Positions 1-6,468 of a DNA stretch of 6,754 nt are shown piece by piece; position 1 is the first letter of the stretch; each line of letters begins with the position of its first letter. Source of the stretch: Parachlamydiales bacterium (lineage in GTDB: Bacteria > Chlamydiota > Chlamydiia > Chlamydiales > SM23-39); contig JAGVDZ010000183.1 in assembly GCA_020058465.1 (NCBI GenBank), forward strand, positions 1 through 6,754, in the 5' to 3' direction. The notes beneath the pieces were generated by a model. It was not told the DNA's origin. It worked only from the letters and a program-made list of their open reading frames with translations, and ran no database searches. The translations under genes and the position numbers were made by a program.

Positions 1-251
1 CCACGCACCAGCACGATACTGTGTTCCTGAAGGTTATGCCCTTCTCCAGGGATGTAAGCAATCACCTCGTGGCCGTTAGAGAGGCGAACCCATGCGACCT
101 TCCTTAAAGCCGAGTTAGGTTTTTTAGGCGTCTTAGTTTTAACTTGGAGACAGACCCCCCTTCTTTGTGGGCACTGCTGAAGAGCAGGTGACTTTGAGCG
201 CCGCTTTTTATCGGTCCGTCCCTTTCGTATAAGCTGGTTATAGGTGGGCAT
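1..251 (-). CDS. rpsL: 30S ribosomal protein S12, N-terminal part (truncated by window edge)
   Basis: S12 is a small-subunit protein at the decoding centre that helps monitor codon-anticodon pairing. The minus-strand frame starting at 251 begins [18 protein letters not shown]. It continues through the S12 signature CPQRRGVC (residues 27-34), [15 protein letters not shown] (38-52) and [10 protein letters not shown] (69-78). About 83 codons are visible of the usual 120-125; the rest lies beyond position 1. Lys43 in TPKKPNS is the position equivalent to the classical streptomycin-resistance site and is lysine here, the sensitive state. The wording [12 protein letters not shown] and VAWVRLSNG is close to chlamydial S12 as I recall it. 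The start is preceded by AGGAG (minus strand, 267-263) at a long 11-nt spacing. In Chlamydia rpsL heads an rpsL-rpsG-fusA cluster, which would lie to the left. The gene is divergent from tsp. Confidence 0.96.
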   Translation of the reverse strand, partial: MPTYNQLIRKGRTDKKRRSKSPALQQCPQRRGVCLQVKTKTPKKPNSALRKVAWVRLSNGHEVIAYIPGEGHNLQEHSIVLVR

Positions 252-326
252 ACGCCGCCATTCTCCTCTGATAGGAATTCATATCGATTCGGGTCAATAT
301 ACAGAATGAGATGAATTAAAGTACAG

Positions 327-355
327 CTTATACCAGGCGTTAGAAATAACTTTCC
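327..355 (-). promoter_or_regulatory. Candidate rpsL promoter (extended -10)
   Basis: On the minus strand TGGTATAAG (335-327) is an extended -10 (TGn followed by TATAAG, 5 of 6 to consensus). The -35 position 17 bp upstream is GGAAAG, which is poor. Transcription would start near 320, giving a leader of about 70 nt before the rpsL ATG at 251. The -10 is reasonable but the -35 is not, so this is tentative. Confidence 0.3.
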
Positions 356-393
356 ATTTGAGCTGTATAAAGATTTGGTGTGGATCTGTGGGC

Positions 394-459
394 TATACAC
401 AAATGAACCCCAAGCTACCTCCTTGTCAAATTCCCAACTTTTGAATTCATTTGTGTATA
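394..459. repeat. Perfect 14-bp inverted repeat, 38-bp spacer
   Basis: TATACACAAATGAA at 394-407 is exactly complementary to TTCATTTGTGTATA at 446-459. It lies between the two divergent genes, upstream of the tsp promoter. On the minus strand the spacer contains TTGACA (429-424) and, just downstream, AAGGAGGT, a perfect anti-16S complement with no good start codon at the proper distance. It could be a looped operator, an RNA stem in a long rpsL leader, or an insulator between divergent transcripts. No protein or RNA family is recognised. Confidence 0.55.
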
Positions 460-502
460 AGAAGCTTAATTCTGTTTTTAGTAAATTTAACAACATCTAT
501 TT

Positions 503-532
503 TTGTAACTAACAACAACTTGTGATTATAAT
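503..532 (+). promoter_or_regulatory. Probable tsp promoter
   Basis: TTGTAA (503-508, 4 of 6 to the -35 consensus) and a perfect TATAAT (527-532) are separated by 18 bp. The expected transcription start is near 539. That leaves a leader of about 120 nt to the preferred tsp start at 659, or about 24 nt to the first in-frame ATG at 563. This is the only good plus-strand match in the gap. Confidence 0.5.
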
Positions 533-658
533 TAGTATTAATTTGATTTTTCTAAAATTAAAATGATACACTCAAGCATAGGCGGTGTGATGTGGTCTGG
601 TTGCAGGATCTCAAGCTTCGCTGTCGGTTATAGCGATCGAAAATGGGGAGTGGGGGCA

Positions 659-2668
659 ATGCTTGGATCATGGGTTCGATGGGGGTTCTTTAGCTTATGG
701 TTATTATCAACAAGTCTTCTTTTTGGTGGAGCACTGCCTCAAGAAAGGCTTCGGTTAGAGACAATTCCGTCGGTGATGACAAAGCTTTTTTCCTATCATA
801 TTTCAGTTAAAGAGTTTACTCCAGAAATGGTCAAGAGAGCCTTCAAGATTTCGCTCGAACATTTCGATGCCGAAAAGCAGTATCTTCTAGCCAGTGAGGC
901 AGCTCTTTACGAGGAGGCTTCTGACGAGGTGCTTCAGCAGGCGGCTCAAAGACTGACAACGGGGAACTATCAAGACTTTGTACATATGTATACCCTCTTT
1001 CAACAGGCAGTGATTCGGGCTCAAAAGATGCGGCAGGGGATGATTCAGGAGGTTGTTGGAGTTAGCCCACCCCTTTTGATAGAGTCGTATCAGTCTTATG
1101 CTGTGTCTTCTAAAGATTTACGAATTCGTCAATGTCAGAATATGCAGCGTTTTTTTGATTTTCATTCTAAGCATACAGATCTCTCTACTGTAGAGCGTAG
1201 GACTGCTGTGTATGCTCTCTATGAGGACAAGGCAAGGAGGCAGGAGTACCGGTATCTTTTTGTGGACGCAAATGGGAGACCTTTTTCACAAGAGTTCGTA
1301 GAACATCTATTCGCTTTGCGTGTTCTCAAGGCGCTTGCGAAAAGTCTCGATACCCACACAGCTTTTTATAGTTCTGAAGAGGCCTATCAGATGAGGACGG
1401 GTCTTGAAAAGCAATTTGAGGGGGTAGGGATTGTCCTTTCAGAGGGGATTGATGGGGTGATGATTGCCGACTTGATTGAGGGGAGTTCAGCACAAGAGTC
1501 GGGCATGGTACAGGTCAATGATTTGTTGGTAGAAATTGATGGGCAATCATTACAAGGTTACAGTTTTGAAGAGGTTTTAGAAGTTTTGAAGAAGAAGGAT
1601 CAGGGTGAAATCTTGCTTGGGTTGAAGAGGGCAGGTAGTTCAAAGATTCAGAGGGTGCTGCTGTCCAAAAGACCTATTGTGATGCAAGAAGAAAGGATCC
1701 GGGTGGGCTACCAACCTTGTGAGGGGGGGATCATTGGGAAAATTGCCCTTTACTCCTTTTACGAGATGGCGGGGGGGCATAGTAGCGAAAAGGATCTCAA
1801 GGAAGCTATTCAGGGCTTAAAGCAAAAGGGTAATCTCGTCGGCCTTGTCCTTGACCTCAGGGAAAATTCAGGCGGCTTTTTAAGTCAGGCTGTCAAGGTG
1901 TCGGGACTGTTCATCTCCAATGGGGTTGTAGTGATTGCCAAGTATGGCAATGGAGAAAAGCACTATTTAAGAAGCTTAACAGGGCATCCATTTTGTTCGT
2001 TGCCACTTGTCATTTTGACATCTAAGATGTCGGCGTCGGCATCCGAGATTGTGGCTCAGACGCTACAAGACTATGGAGTTGCTTTGATCGTGGGAGACGA
2101 GCGTACCTTTGGGAAAGGTTCGATCCAATATCAGACGATTACAGACCAAAGTGCTAAGCTTTTTTTTAAAGTTACAGTAGGGCGTTACTATTCTGTTGCT
2201 GGTAAAAGTACCCAAATTGAGGGGGTTGTGGCTGACATCGTCATTCCTACTCAATTTGCCCCTTATCAGATTGGGGAAAAGTATCTTGAATATCCACTCT
2301 CTCAGGACCGGGTTGAGCCTGCTTTTCAAGATACCTTGTCAGACCTTGATCCAAGGCATCGCCATCTTTTCCAAGAACACTATCTTCCTGCCTTACAGAG
2401 AGAGGTTGTGTTTTGGAAGGAGCGGGTTTCTGAGCTTCGAGATCGGAGTCAACAGCGCTTGTTGGAGAATCGTGCATTCCAGACCCTCTTCAGGGAACAT
2501 GAGGTGATTCGGCAGCGACAAAATCCTTGGAGTGTCAATCGGGTTGATGCGCCGATTCAGACGAGTCTGAGTGATTTACAAATGCAAGAAGCGGTCCATG
2601 TGGTTGAGGATATGTTGAGCATGCAGAGGGACTCAGCACTCAGCCTTACGGGCACCGACCCAACGTAA
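659..2668 (+). CDS. tsp: Tail-specific protease Tsp/CT441 family (PDZ-S41 C-terminal processing peptidase)
   Basis: This is an exported serine protease of peptidase family S41A (Tsp/Prc/CtpA), which degrades or trims proteins from exposed C-termini in the periplasm; C. trachomatis CT441 is the relative. Start chosen: ATG 659, with GGGGAG 8 nt upstream, immediately followed by a signal peptide (MLGSWVRW, a hydrophobic run to about residue 24, probable cleavage after GGA25). The frame is open back to ATG 563, but those 32 codons look non-coding and lack a ribosome site. Domains on the 669-residue product: helical N-terminal region about 28-245, PDZ about 250-325 (FEGVGIVL...GLKR), S41 core about 350-533, Tsp C-terminal helical domain about 534-669. 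Catalytic residues are present: Ser460 in SASASEIVA, Lys486 in TFGKGS and Gln490. The Ser-Lys spacing is 26, against 25 in E. coli Prc. DLRENSGG (about 399-406) is the conserved S41 strand. The length fits chlamydial Tsp (about 645-650). It is a complete, apparently active enzyme. Host-protein cleavage by CT441 has been reported and disputed, so no such role is claimed here. Confidence 0.95.
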   Translation: MLGSWVRWGFFSLWLLSTSLLFGGALPQERLRLETIPSVMTKLFSYHISVKEFTPEMVKRAFKISLEHFDAEKQYLLASEAALYEEASDEVLQQAAQRLTTGNYQDFVHMYTLFQQAVIRAQKMRQGMIQEVVGVSPPLLIESYQSYAVSSKDLRIRQCQNMQRFFDFHSKHTDLSTVERRTAVYALYEDKARRQEYRYLFVDANGRPFSQEFVEHLFALRVLKALAKSLDTHTAFYSSEEAYQMRTGLEKQFEGVGIVLSEGIDGVMIADLIEGSSAQESGMVQVNDLLVEIDGQSLQGYSFEEVLEVLKKKDQGEILLGLKRAGSSKIQRVLLSKRPIVMQEERIRVGYQPCEGGIIGKIALYSFYEMAGGHSSEKDLKEAIQGLKQKGNLVGLVLDLRENSGGFLSQAVKVSGLFISNGVVVIAKYGNGEKHYLRSLTGHPFCSLPLVILTSKMSASASEIVAQTLQDYGVALIVGDERTFGKGSIQYQTITDQSAKLFFKVTVGRYYSVAGKSTQIEGVVADIVIPTQFAPYQIGEKYLEYPLSQDRVEPAFQDTLSDLDPRHRHLFQEHYLPALQREVVFWKERVSELRDRSQQRLLENRAFQTLFREHEVIRQRQNPWSVNRVDAPIQTSLSDLQMQEAVHVVEDMLSMQRDSALSLTGTDPT

Positions 2669-2713
2669 GAAATAGCGGCCCCTTTTGACGGCTCTGGTTG
2701 ATAACTATTTCTT
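2667..2713 (+). repeat. 9-bp inverted repeat directly after the tsp stop
   Basis: AAGAAATAG (2667-2675, overlapping the TAA) is perfectly complementary to CTATTTCTT (2705-2713), with a 29-nt loop containing a weak inner GCC/GGC pairing. The stem is A/T-rich and no T-run follows, so it is a poor intrinsic terminator. It may protect the 3' end of the tsp mRNA or act as a weak terminator. Confidence 0.35.
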
Positions 2714-2812
2714 GATCTTGGAAAATGAATTCGTTCTTCACAAAATTGGATGCAGACAAACTGCAGGTTCGGTTAGAATTTGCGGCCTTTTGATATACTG
2801 TGGAGCTTTCAA

Positions 2813-3625
2813 GTGTCAACCTCGATAAGGTACCCCTCGCCGCGATATCCCGGTAGTGTCTACCCCACACCACCCTATTCATATTATGGCTCCTTAGATA
2901 ATAGGAGTCCTGTTTCGTGCTATACTGGGAGTCCTCCTTGCCACGTCTTGTACAGTGGCTTTCCTGACGACAATAGTTCCAACCCGCCCCCGCAGTTGGG
3001 GCGAGCTTATTCTAACCCTGTCTATTTCGTCCGGCCTATGACAGAGACCCCCTCAGCAGAGTCTCACTACTCGGCAGGTGGATCTCCTTGGGTGGAGCCA
3101 GATCCTAGGGGGTGGAGCCCTTATGAATCTGCCGAGAGCAGACGGGTAAACACCTTGATCTACAATTTGGAGCAGGCAAACTTACGGTTGAGAACACAGA
3201 TCGATGTATTTGGGCGCCGTGAAGTACAGTTGAACCAAGATATAGAGCATCTACAGCAGCGCCTTCGTCAGACAGACTTGATAAAGGGAAGTTTAATGAG
3301 GGCTATTACGCAGTTGCGTCTACAAAACAAGTATTTACAAACGATCGTAGGTCAATTATTTAATGTTTACTGTGCTGGGCGTGTCTATTCTCCCCGAGGG
3401 GGGCAGAGGGGGATGGGTGTGGTCATTTACGAACAAGATCGTCTAGATCCACGATTTGTAGAGGTGATCCAGAACTGTTTGGCAAAGATTCCCAGGATTC
3501 CTCGTCCTGGAGAGGCCTTCAACATCTTGCTCCATAGATATCACTGTCTAGTGGCGGTGTATGTAATGCTTACACGACTTCCCTCATTCTCTCAGGGGCC
3601 GGTCCCACCTTTTATTCTTGCCTAA
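2813..3625 (+). CDS. Hypothetical protein: Pro/Ser/Tyr-rich N-terminus plus coiled coil
   Basis: I do not recognise this 270-residue protein. Start chosen: GTG 2813, with GGAG (2802-2805) 7 nt upstream. TTG at 2780 is in frame but has no ribosome site; the first ATG is at 3038 and would discard the N-terminal region. Residues about 5-105 are low in complexity and rich in Pro, Ser, Tyr and Gly (RYPSPRYPGSVYPTPPYSYY, SPVSCYTGSPPC), so probably disordered. Residues about 110-184 are a helical, Gln/Arg/Leu-rich coiled coil (LEQANLRLRTQIDVFGRR, IEHLQQRLRQ). Residues about 190-270 contain a short glycine-rich turn (SPRGGQRGMG), then a mixed helical segment with a hydrophobic patch (CLVAVYVMLTRL). 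There is no signal peptide or clear membrane helix. A disordered N-terminus followed by a coiled coil is a common shape among chlamydial type III substrates, but that role is only a possibility. It sits alone 144 bp after tsp and 39 bp before tRNA-Phe. A TGATATACT extended -10 (2791-2799) overlaps the ribosome site and may be fortuitous. Confidence 0.75.
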   Translation: MSTSIRYPSPRYPGSVYPTPPYSYYGSLDNRSPVSCYTGSPPCHVLYSGFPDDNSSNPPPQLGRAYSNPVYFVRPMTETPSAESHYSAGGSPWVEPDPRGWSPYESAESRRVNTLIYNLEQANLRLRTQIDVFGRREVQLNQDIEHLQQRLRQTDLIKGSLMRAITQLRLQNKYLQTIVGQLFNVYCAGRVYSPRGGQRGMGVVIYEQDRLDPRFVEVIQNCLAKIPRIPRPGEAFNILLHRYHCLVAVYVMLTRLPSFSQGPVPPFILA

Positions 3626-3647
3626 ATTGAGGGTAAGTTTTTAGGAT
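3618..3647 (+). promoter_or_regulatory. Candidate tRNA-Phe promoter
   Basis: TTGCCT (3618-3623, overlapping the end of the preceding gene) and TAGGAT (3642-3647) are separated by 18 bp. The expected start near 3654 is about 11 nt before the mature tRNA 5' end. Each hexamer matches 4 of 6, so this is plausible rather than strong. Confidence 0.3.
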
Positions 3648-3664
3648 GTCCTTTTTTGTTGTAG

Positions 3665-3737
<73 letters not shown>

Positions 3738-3756
3738 TACCTTTCTCTTGCTGGAG

Positions 3757-3790
3757 AAAAACGGAATTCCAACGGAGTTGGTAATTTCTC
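3757..3790 (-). terminator. Probable intrinsic terminator of the island operon; left copy of a paired palindromic repeat
   Basis: Read on the minus strand after the Nudix stop (3791-3793), CCAAC-TCC-GTTGG forms a 5-bp stem (3781-3769). It is extended by AATT/AATT around a one-base bulge. After CCG there is a run of five T (3761-3757). Position and shape fit a Rho-independent terminator, though the stem is not G/C-rich. The same motif, AACGGA-ATT-CAACGGAGTTG-AATTTC in outline, recurs in direct orientation at 6554-6584. Confidence 0.55.
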
Positions 3791-4153
3791 TTAATCACCC
3801 AAAACAGACCACCAAAATATTTTTGATGGTCGCTTTGGAGTCTCGGTTCCGTTGAATCTATAGATCAGCCCTGTGTGGTGAAATTCATACGGCACACTGC
3901 GATTATCATATTTACCGATCGCTGTAGCTATATTTGAAAATTCAAACTGATTAATAGCCAACGCAGACTCTTCTAATAACTCTCGTTTCAAAGCTTCATC
4001 TGGCGTTTCACCAAATTCAATGGCTCCTCCAGGCAAATCCCATAGCCCTTTATATGGACCTGATTTTTTTCGATTAAGTAGGATTTTGGAATCGTGGACT
4101 AAAATCCCATAAGTCCCCAAGCGACTGATCCGATCCATTTTAGAATGTGCCAT
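3791..4153 (-). CDS. Nudix hydrolase, short at the C-terminus
   Basis: Nudix enzymes hydrolyse nucleoside diphosphates linked to another group (modified dNTPs, NDP-sugars, capped or adenylylated products) using Mg2+. The 120-residue product has strand LGTYGILVHDSKILLNRK (12-29), GLWDLPGG (36-43) and a full Nudix box: Gly43-x5-Glu49-x7-Arg57-Glu58-Leu59-x-Glu61-Glu62. The final box glycine is Ala64, a tolerated change, so the metal-binding glutamates are intact. Family members usually have 135-155 residues. This one stops just after the W-rich strand (KIFWWSVLGD), where a terminal helix is expected, so about 15-30 residues may have been lost near the island end. The ATG is 2 nt after the methyltransferase stop, with AAGGA (4165-4161) 7 nt upstream, inside that gene. 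It is the last operon gene. The substrate cannot be read from sequence; nucleotide housecleaning and removal of toxin-added nucleotides are both only possibilities. Confidence 0.88.
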   Translation of the reverse strand: MAHSKMDRISRLGTYGILVHDSKILLNRKKSGPYKGLWDLPGGAIEFGETPDEALKRELLEESALAINQFEFSNIATAIGKYDNRSVPYEFHHTGLIYRFNGTETPKRPSKIFWWSVLGD

Positions 4154-4155
4154 TT

Positions 4156-4938
4156 CTACGTCCTTGAGCTCTTAACACATTCATACAAAATAACTTCATC
4201 AGAATCATTCGCTTCCTTTCTAGAATGAGGTTCTGCCTGCCACTTGCCGATAACTTTTAACCCATGCTGGTTCAATAGCCGTTCAATTTCTAAGGGTTCA
4301 TAGTGTCTGACGTGATAGTCTTCTACCTCTACTCGAGAAATCTTATTTGTTTCCCATAGTTCGTAACGAAAAAGACCAGTTTCAATGCAAGATGTCGTAT
4401 CAAATCTAGAAAGGACACTCATGACGATTCTTGATCCATCGGGCTTATTAACCCATCGTCCTCTCCATACACCTTGAGGTTCTCTAATAGATTTCAAGGT
4501 CTCTACTTCAAAAACAAACTTTCCTCCAGAATTTAATCGATCTGCAATAAATGTTAGAGCGGTGGTAATCTGCTCGGGAGTAATCAAATGGCCAAATGAG
4601 CCACTGGGAATAAAAATCAGACTATATTTCTCTGATGAAGAAAATGTTTCAAAGGTAGCTTCAAATAAAGCACTGGATAGGCCTCGATCTTTGCATTTTT
4701 TTCGACATACATTGAGCATATGAGGCGAATAGTCAAAGCCAATAACAGAATAACCTTTCTCTAGGAGAGGAACAAGAAAACGTCCAGTTCCACACATAGG
4801 CTCCAATATTTTCCCCTGAGCTCCCTCTGCATAATATAAATAGCACTGAAGTGCATCTTCTGGAGCATTGGGTTTATCCAATTCATAAAACTCTGTACAA
4901 AGACCTCTGTAAGGCACTGATTCTTTATTCATTATCAT
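4156..4938 (-). CDS. Class I SAM-dependent methyltransferase
   Basis: This 260-residue protein has a Rossmann-like SAM-binding fold. Motif I is ILEPMCGTGR (44-53), with the acidic residue after strand 2 at Asp69 (VIGFDYSPHML), where the SAM ribose would bind. ATFETF (94-99) follows the motif II area. The motif IV strand is KYSLIFIPSGSFGHL (104-118), and strand 5 is LNSGGKFVFEVE (135-146). There is no DPPY/NPPY or PC motif, so it is not an ordinary DNA base methyltransferase. The lid SGSFGH and C-terminal strands (FRYELWE, EVEDYHVRHYEP) fit the small-molecule/protein type (Methyltransf_25 group), substrate unknown. Starts: ATG 4938 or ATG 4932, neither with a clear ribosome site; the gene begins 9 nt after the abiEii stop and probably depends on upstream translation. 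It sits between a nucleotidyltransferase toxin and a Nudix hydrolase, so a nucleotide- or RNA-linked target is conceivable. Unrelated cargo is equally possible. Confidence 0.87.
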   Translation of the reverse strand: MIMNKESVPYRGLCTEFYELDKPNAPEDALQCYLYYAEGAQGKILEPMCGTGRFLVPLLEKGYSVIGFDYSPHMLNVCRKKCKDRGLSSALFEATFETFSSSEKYSLIFIPSGSFGHLITPEQITTALTFIADRLNSGGKFVFEVETLKSIREPQGVWRGRWVNKPDGSRIVMSVLSRFDTTSCIETGLFRYELWETNKISRVEVEDYHVRHYEPLEIERLLNQHGLKVIGKWQAEPHSRKEANDSDEVILYECVKSSRT

Positions 4939-4947
4939 TTCTGCTTT

Positions 4948-5814
4948 TTAGGTTGGAAAATCAAGGTACACTTCAATGGATCTTGATAATTCCAAGATGA
5001 CATCTTCAAATTTAATCTGTTGTTTACCCATGGCTGCAAGGAAATTATTCCAACGTTGTTGAGTCTCCTTGTTACTATAAAACTCAGCTGTAAATGCTAT
5101 GGGAGGCTTGAGAGGAGTTTTGCGATTTGCAAATACTTCATCGATAGCAATACTTAGCTTGCCAGGTTGTATCTCATGCTCTCTTAGGATGGTCCACAAA
5201 TCATAAAAGTCTTTCATACGAGTGTTGACCAGTGCAAGCTTTACGACTGATTCGAGTTTTTCTGCGATAACCGTTTCCAGGGTATAACCCAGTAAAGTTG
5301 GTTCTGGCATGCCTAAAAGAGTAGGGTATTTGATTTGCTGAGGTTTAGGAATGATGATGTCATTAAAGCCAATGTCTATGAGAACAGGCATTTTTGTTGT
5401 GAATAACTTGGCTGAAAAGCTACTGCTCACGCCGTTATAATCTCCGCCTGTCTGGGTGTTGCGGAGAATGAGTTTTTGCGTGTCGAAAGCGATTCCATCG
5501 TCCTCACAAGCAATTTCTGAAACTTCTGTGATGATCCGATGTAAGTTATCAATTTGATTAGAAGTTCTTGCAAGCAAATCTATATCCATCGTGGCTCGAT
5601 GATCCAATGAATCCCAAACTTTGAGCATTAATCCGCCCTTAAGGAAAAATTTCTGAGCATGAGAGCTAATGCTAAGGCGGTATAAAAATCTCTCCATAGC
5701 ATAATACCGAAGTATTTCATCAAAGGGGCGATTTCTCTGGTCTGATAGATTCTTTAATCGCTGACGTATTGATTCACCAAGATTCTTTTTTGGTTTTTCG
5801 ATTGTATTACCCAC
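4948..5814 (-). CDS. abiEii: AbiEii/MenT-type nucleotidyltransferase toxin
   Basis: This is a toxin of the AbiEii/AbiGii (DUF1814) family, a type IV toxin-antitoxin and phage-abortive-infection nucleotidyltransferase. Mycobacterial relatives (MenT) add nucleotides to tRNA 3' ends. In the 288-residue product all four family motifs are visible. Motif I is FLKGGLML...HRATMDIDL (57-80), with Gly60-Gly61 and the metal-binding Asp77-x-Asp79. Motif II is VLIDIGFND (144-152), with Asp147. Motif III is LETVIAEKLESVVKL (179-193), with Glu185-Lys186. Motif IV is RMKDFYDLW (199-207), with Lys201 and Asp202. It is therefore predicted active. The GTG at 5814 overlaps the antitoxin stop by 8 nt (GTGGGTAA), with a weak GGAA 10 nt upstream, indicating translational coupling. 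No in-frame ATG occurs until residue 40, inside the conserved helical part. The preceding AbiEi gene gives the canonical antitoxin-toxin order. Confidence 0.93.
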   Translation of the reverse strand: MGNTIEKPKKNLGESIRQRLKNLSDQRNRPFDEILRYYAMERFLYRLSISSHAQKFFLKGGLMLKVWDSLDHRATMDIDLLARTSNQIDNLHRIITEVSEIACEDDGIAFDTQKLILRNTQTGGDYNGVSSSFSAKLFTTKMPVLIDIGFNDIIIPKPQQIKYPTLLGMPEPTLLGYTLETVIAEKLESVVKLALVNTRMKDFYDLWTILREHEIQPGKLSIAIDEVFANRKTPLKPPIAFTAEFYSNKETQQRWNNFLAAMGKQQIKFEDVILELSRSIEVYLDFPT

Positions 5815-6421
5815 TGACGATTGTTTCCATAATCGGTTTTAAAATCTTTTCGACACGGAATAATTTAGCATATTCAAAGAGTTTTTCGAGATTTGCTTTT
5901 CTACTGTGCCAATACATTTTCAGAGCTTCTAGGACGACGTCCATTCCAATTTTATTGCGAAATTTAACGCAATCAACGAGGGTCTTTTCAACATCAAAGA
6001 TCATAACGGTACATCCATCTATGGAATGCTCCTGAACTCCCGTGTTTAATAGTTTTTGGCTGTACCAGAAATAACGCATAGGTGGATGAGAAATCGCAGG
6101 CTTGTGTGCTTGGCTTGGCAATGCAACATAAACGAAATGAGGGATTTGGGTTGTTATTTCATGAAAGGCAAGGGCAGAAATGAGGCAAATAACTCCATGA
6201 GGGATCTTTTTTGCTACAGGAATAAAGTCAGGCAATGAGGGATCAGGCATATCAATCAAGCGATATAGTCCTCTGCTAACGACTTCTAAATCCCCCCTGT
6301 CTCGAAGGGCATAGAGCTCTCGACGATGGATGCCAACTTGCATAGCCTCAGACATGGTAAGAATCCCACCTGCTTCCCTAAAGGCGGCAACGGCTGATTC
6401 AAGCTTTGATTTTTTCTTCAT
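5807..6421 (-). CDS. abiEi: AbiEi-family antitoxin/transcriptional repressor
   Basis: This is the antitoxin of the AbiE type IV system. The family has an N-terminal winged helix-turn-helix that represses its own promoter, and a C-terminal domain needed for antitoxicity. In this 204-residue protein residues about 5-57 form the winged helix: GGILTMSEAMQVGIHRRELY (18-37) is the helix-turn-helix and GDLEVVSRGLYRL (43-55) the wing. Then come GVICLISALAFHEITTQIPH (76-95) and VYVALPSQ (97-104), the usual AbiEi middle part. FDVEKTLVDCVKFRNKIG (142-159) and VVLEALKMYW (162-171) are the conserved C-terminal helices. Length is typical (about 190-210). The ATG at 6421 is the first codon after a large palindrome and has no Shine-Dalgarno sequence, so translation initiation is atypical or weak. 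It is the first gene of the island operon, overlaps abiEii by 8 nt and is probably autoregulated. Confidence 0.92.
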   Translation of the reverse strand: MKKKSKLESAVAAFREAGGILTMSEAMQVGIHRRELYALRDRGDLEVVSRGLYRLIDMPDPSLPDFIPVAKKIPHGVICLISALAFHEITTQIPHFVYVALPSQAHKPAISHPPMRYFWYSQKLLNTGVQEHSIDGCTVMIFDVEKTLVDCVKFRNKIGMDVVLEALKMYWHSRKANLEKLFEYAKLFRVEKILKPIMETIVSG

Positions 6422-6468
6422 GGTACAAAATAGCGGATTTATTCATTTATATCCGTGATATTGTACCA
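6421..6468. promoter_or_regulatory. Large palindromic operator at the abiEi start (probable AbiEi binding site)
   Basis: TGGTACAAAATAGCGGAT (6421-6438) and the reverse complement of 6451-6468 (TGGTACAATATCACGGAT) match at 15 of 18 positions, across a 12-bp spacer. The outer eight bases TGGTACAA and inner CGGAT are exact. One arm contains the -10 region; the other ends at the first base of the abiEi ATG. AbiEi proteins studied elsewhere bind long (about 23-bp) inverted repeats in their own promoter, so this is the expected autorepression site. In the transcript, part of the left half lies in the leader, which replaces a ribosome site. Confidence 0.75.

Larger units (their letters stand above)
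252..562. other. rpsL-tsp divergent intergenic region
   Basis: This AT-rich stretch lies between the rpsL start and the first possible tsp codon, and no convincing gene lies in it. A minus-strand open frame from 496 runs on into rpsL out of frame and has no recognisable domain. C. trachomatis has a small gene (CT440) in the same gap, so a degenerate or unrecognised small gene cannot be excluded. What can be supported here is a plus-strand promoter (503-532), a weaker minus-strand extended -10 (327-335) and a perfect 14-bp inverted repeat (394-459). Confidence 0.6.

Noticed and set aside
104..496. Minus-strand open frame of 130 codons between tsp and rpsL
   Set aside because: Its second half overlaps rpsL in another frame, it has no ribosome site or recognisable domain, and the composition looks like translated intergenic DNA. 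A degenerate relative of the small gene found here in Chlamydia cannot be ruled out.
563..658. N-terminal extension of tsp from the first in-frame ATG
   Set aside because: The ATG at 659 has a good ribosome site and is followed at once by a textbook signal peptide; an extension of 32 residues would bury it, and the extra codons resemble nothing in the family.
2063..2507. Three open frames overlapping the 3' half of tsp (both strands)
   Set aside because: They lie wholly inside a well-supported protease gene and have no domain or ribosome site.
2791..2799. TGATATACT extended -10 as promoter of the hypothetical gene
   Set aside because: The motif is good, but the start it predicts (about 2806) would fall after the likely ribosome site at 2802-2805, and no -35 is present; kept only as a note.
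2646..2882. Minus-strand 78-codon frame spanning the tsp-hypothetical gap
   Set aside because: It overlaps both neighbouring genes in antisense and shows no coding features.
4156..4938. Restriction-modification methyltransferase
   Set aside because: The amino-methyltransferase signature DPPY/NPPY and the cytosine PC motif are absent, and no endonuclease is nearby.
5769..6238. Plus-strand frames antisense to abiEi
   Set aside because: Shadows of the antitoxin gene; the opposite frame has a clear family match.
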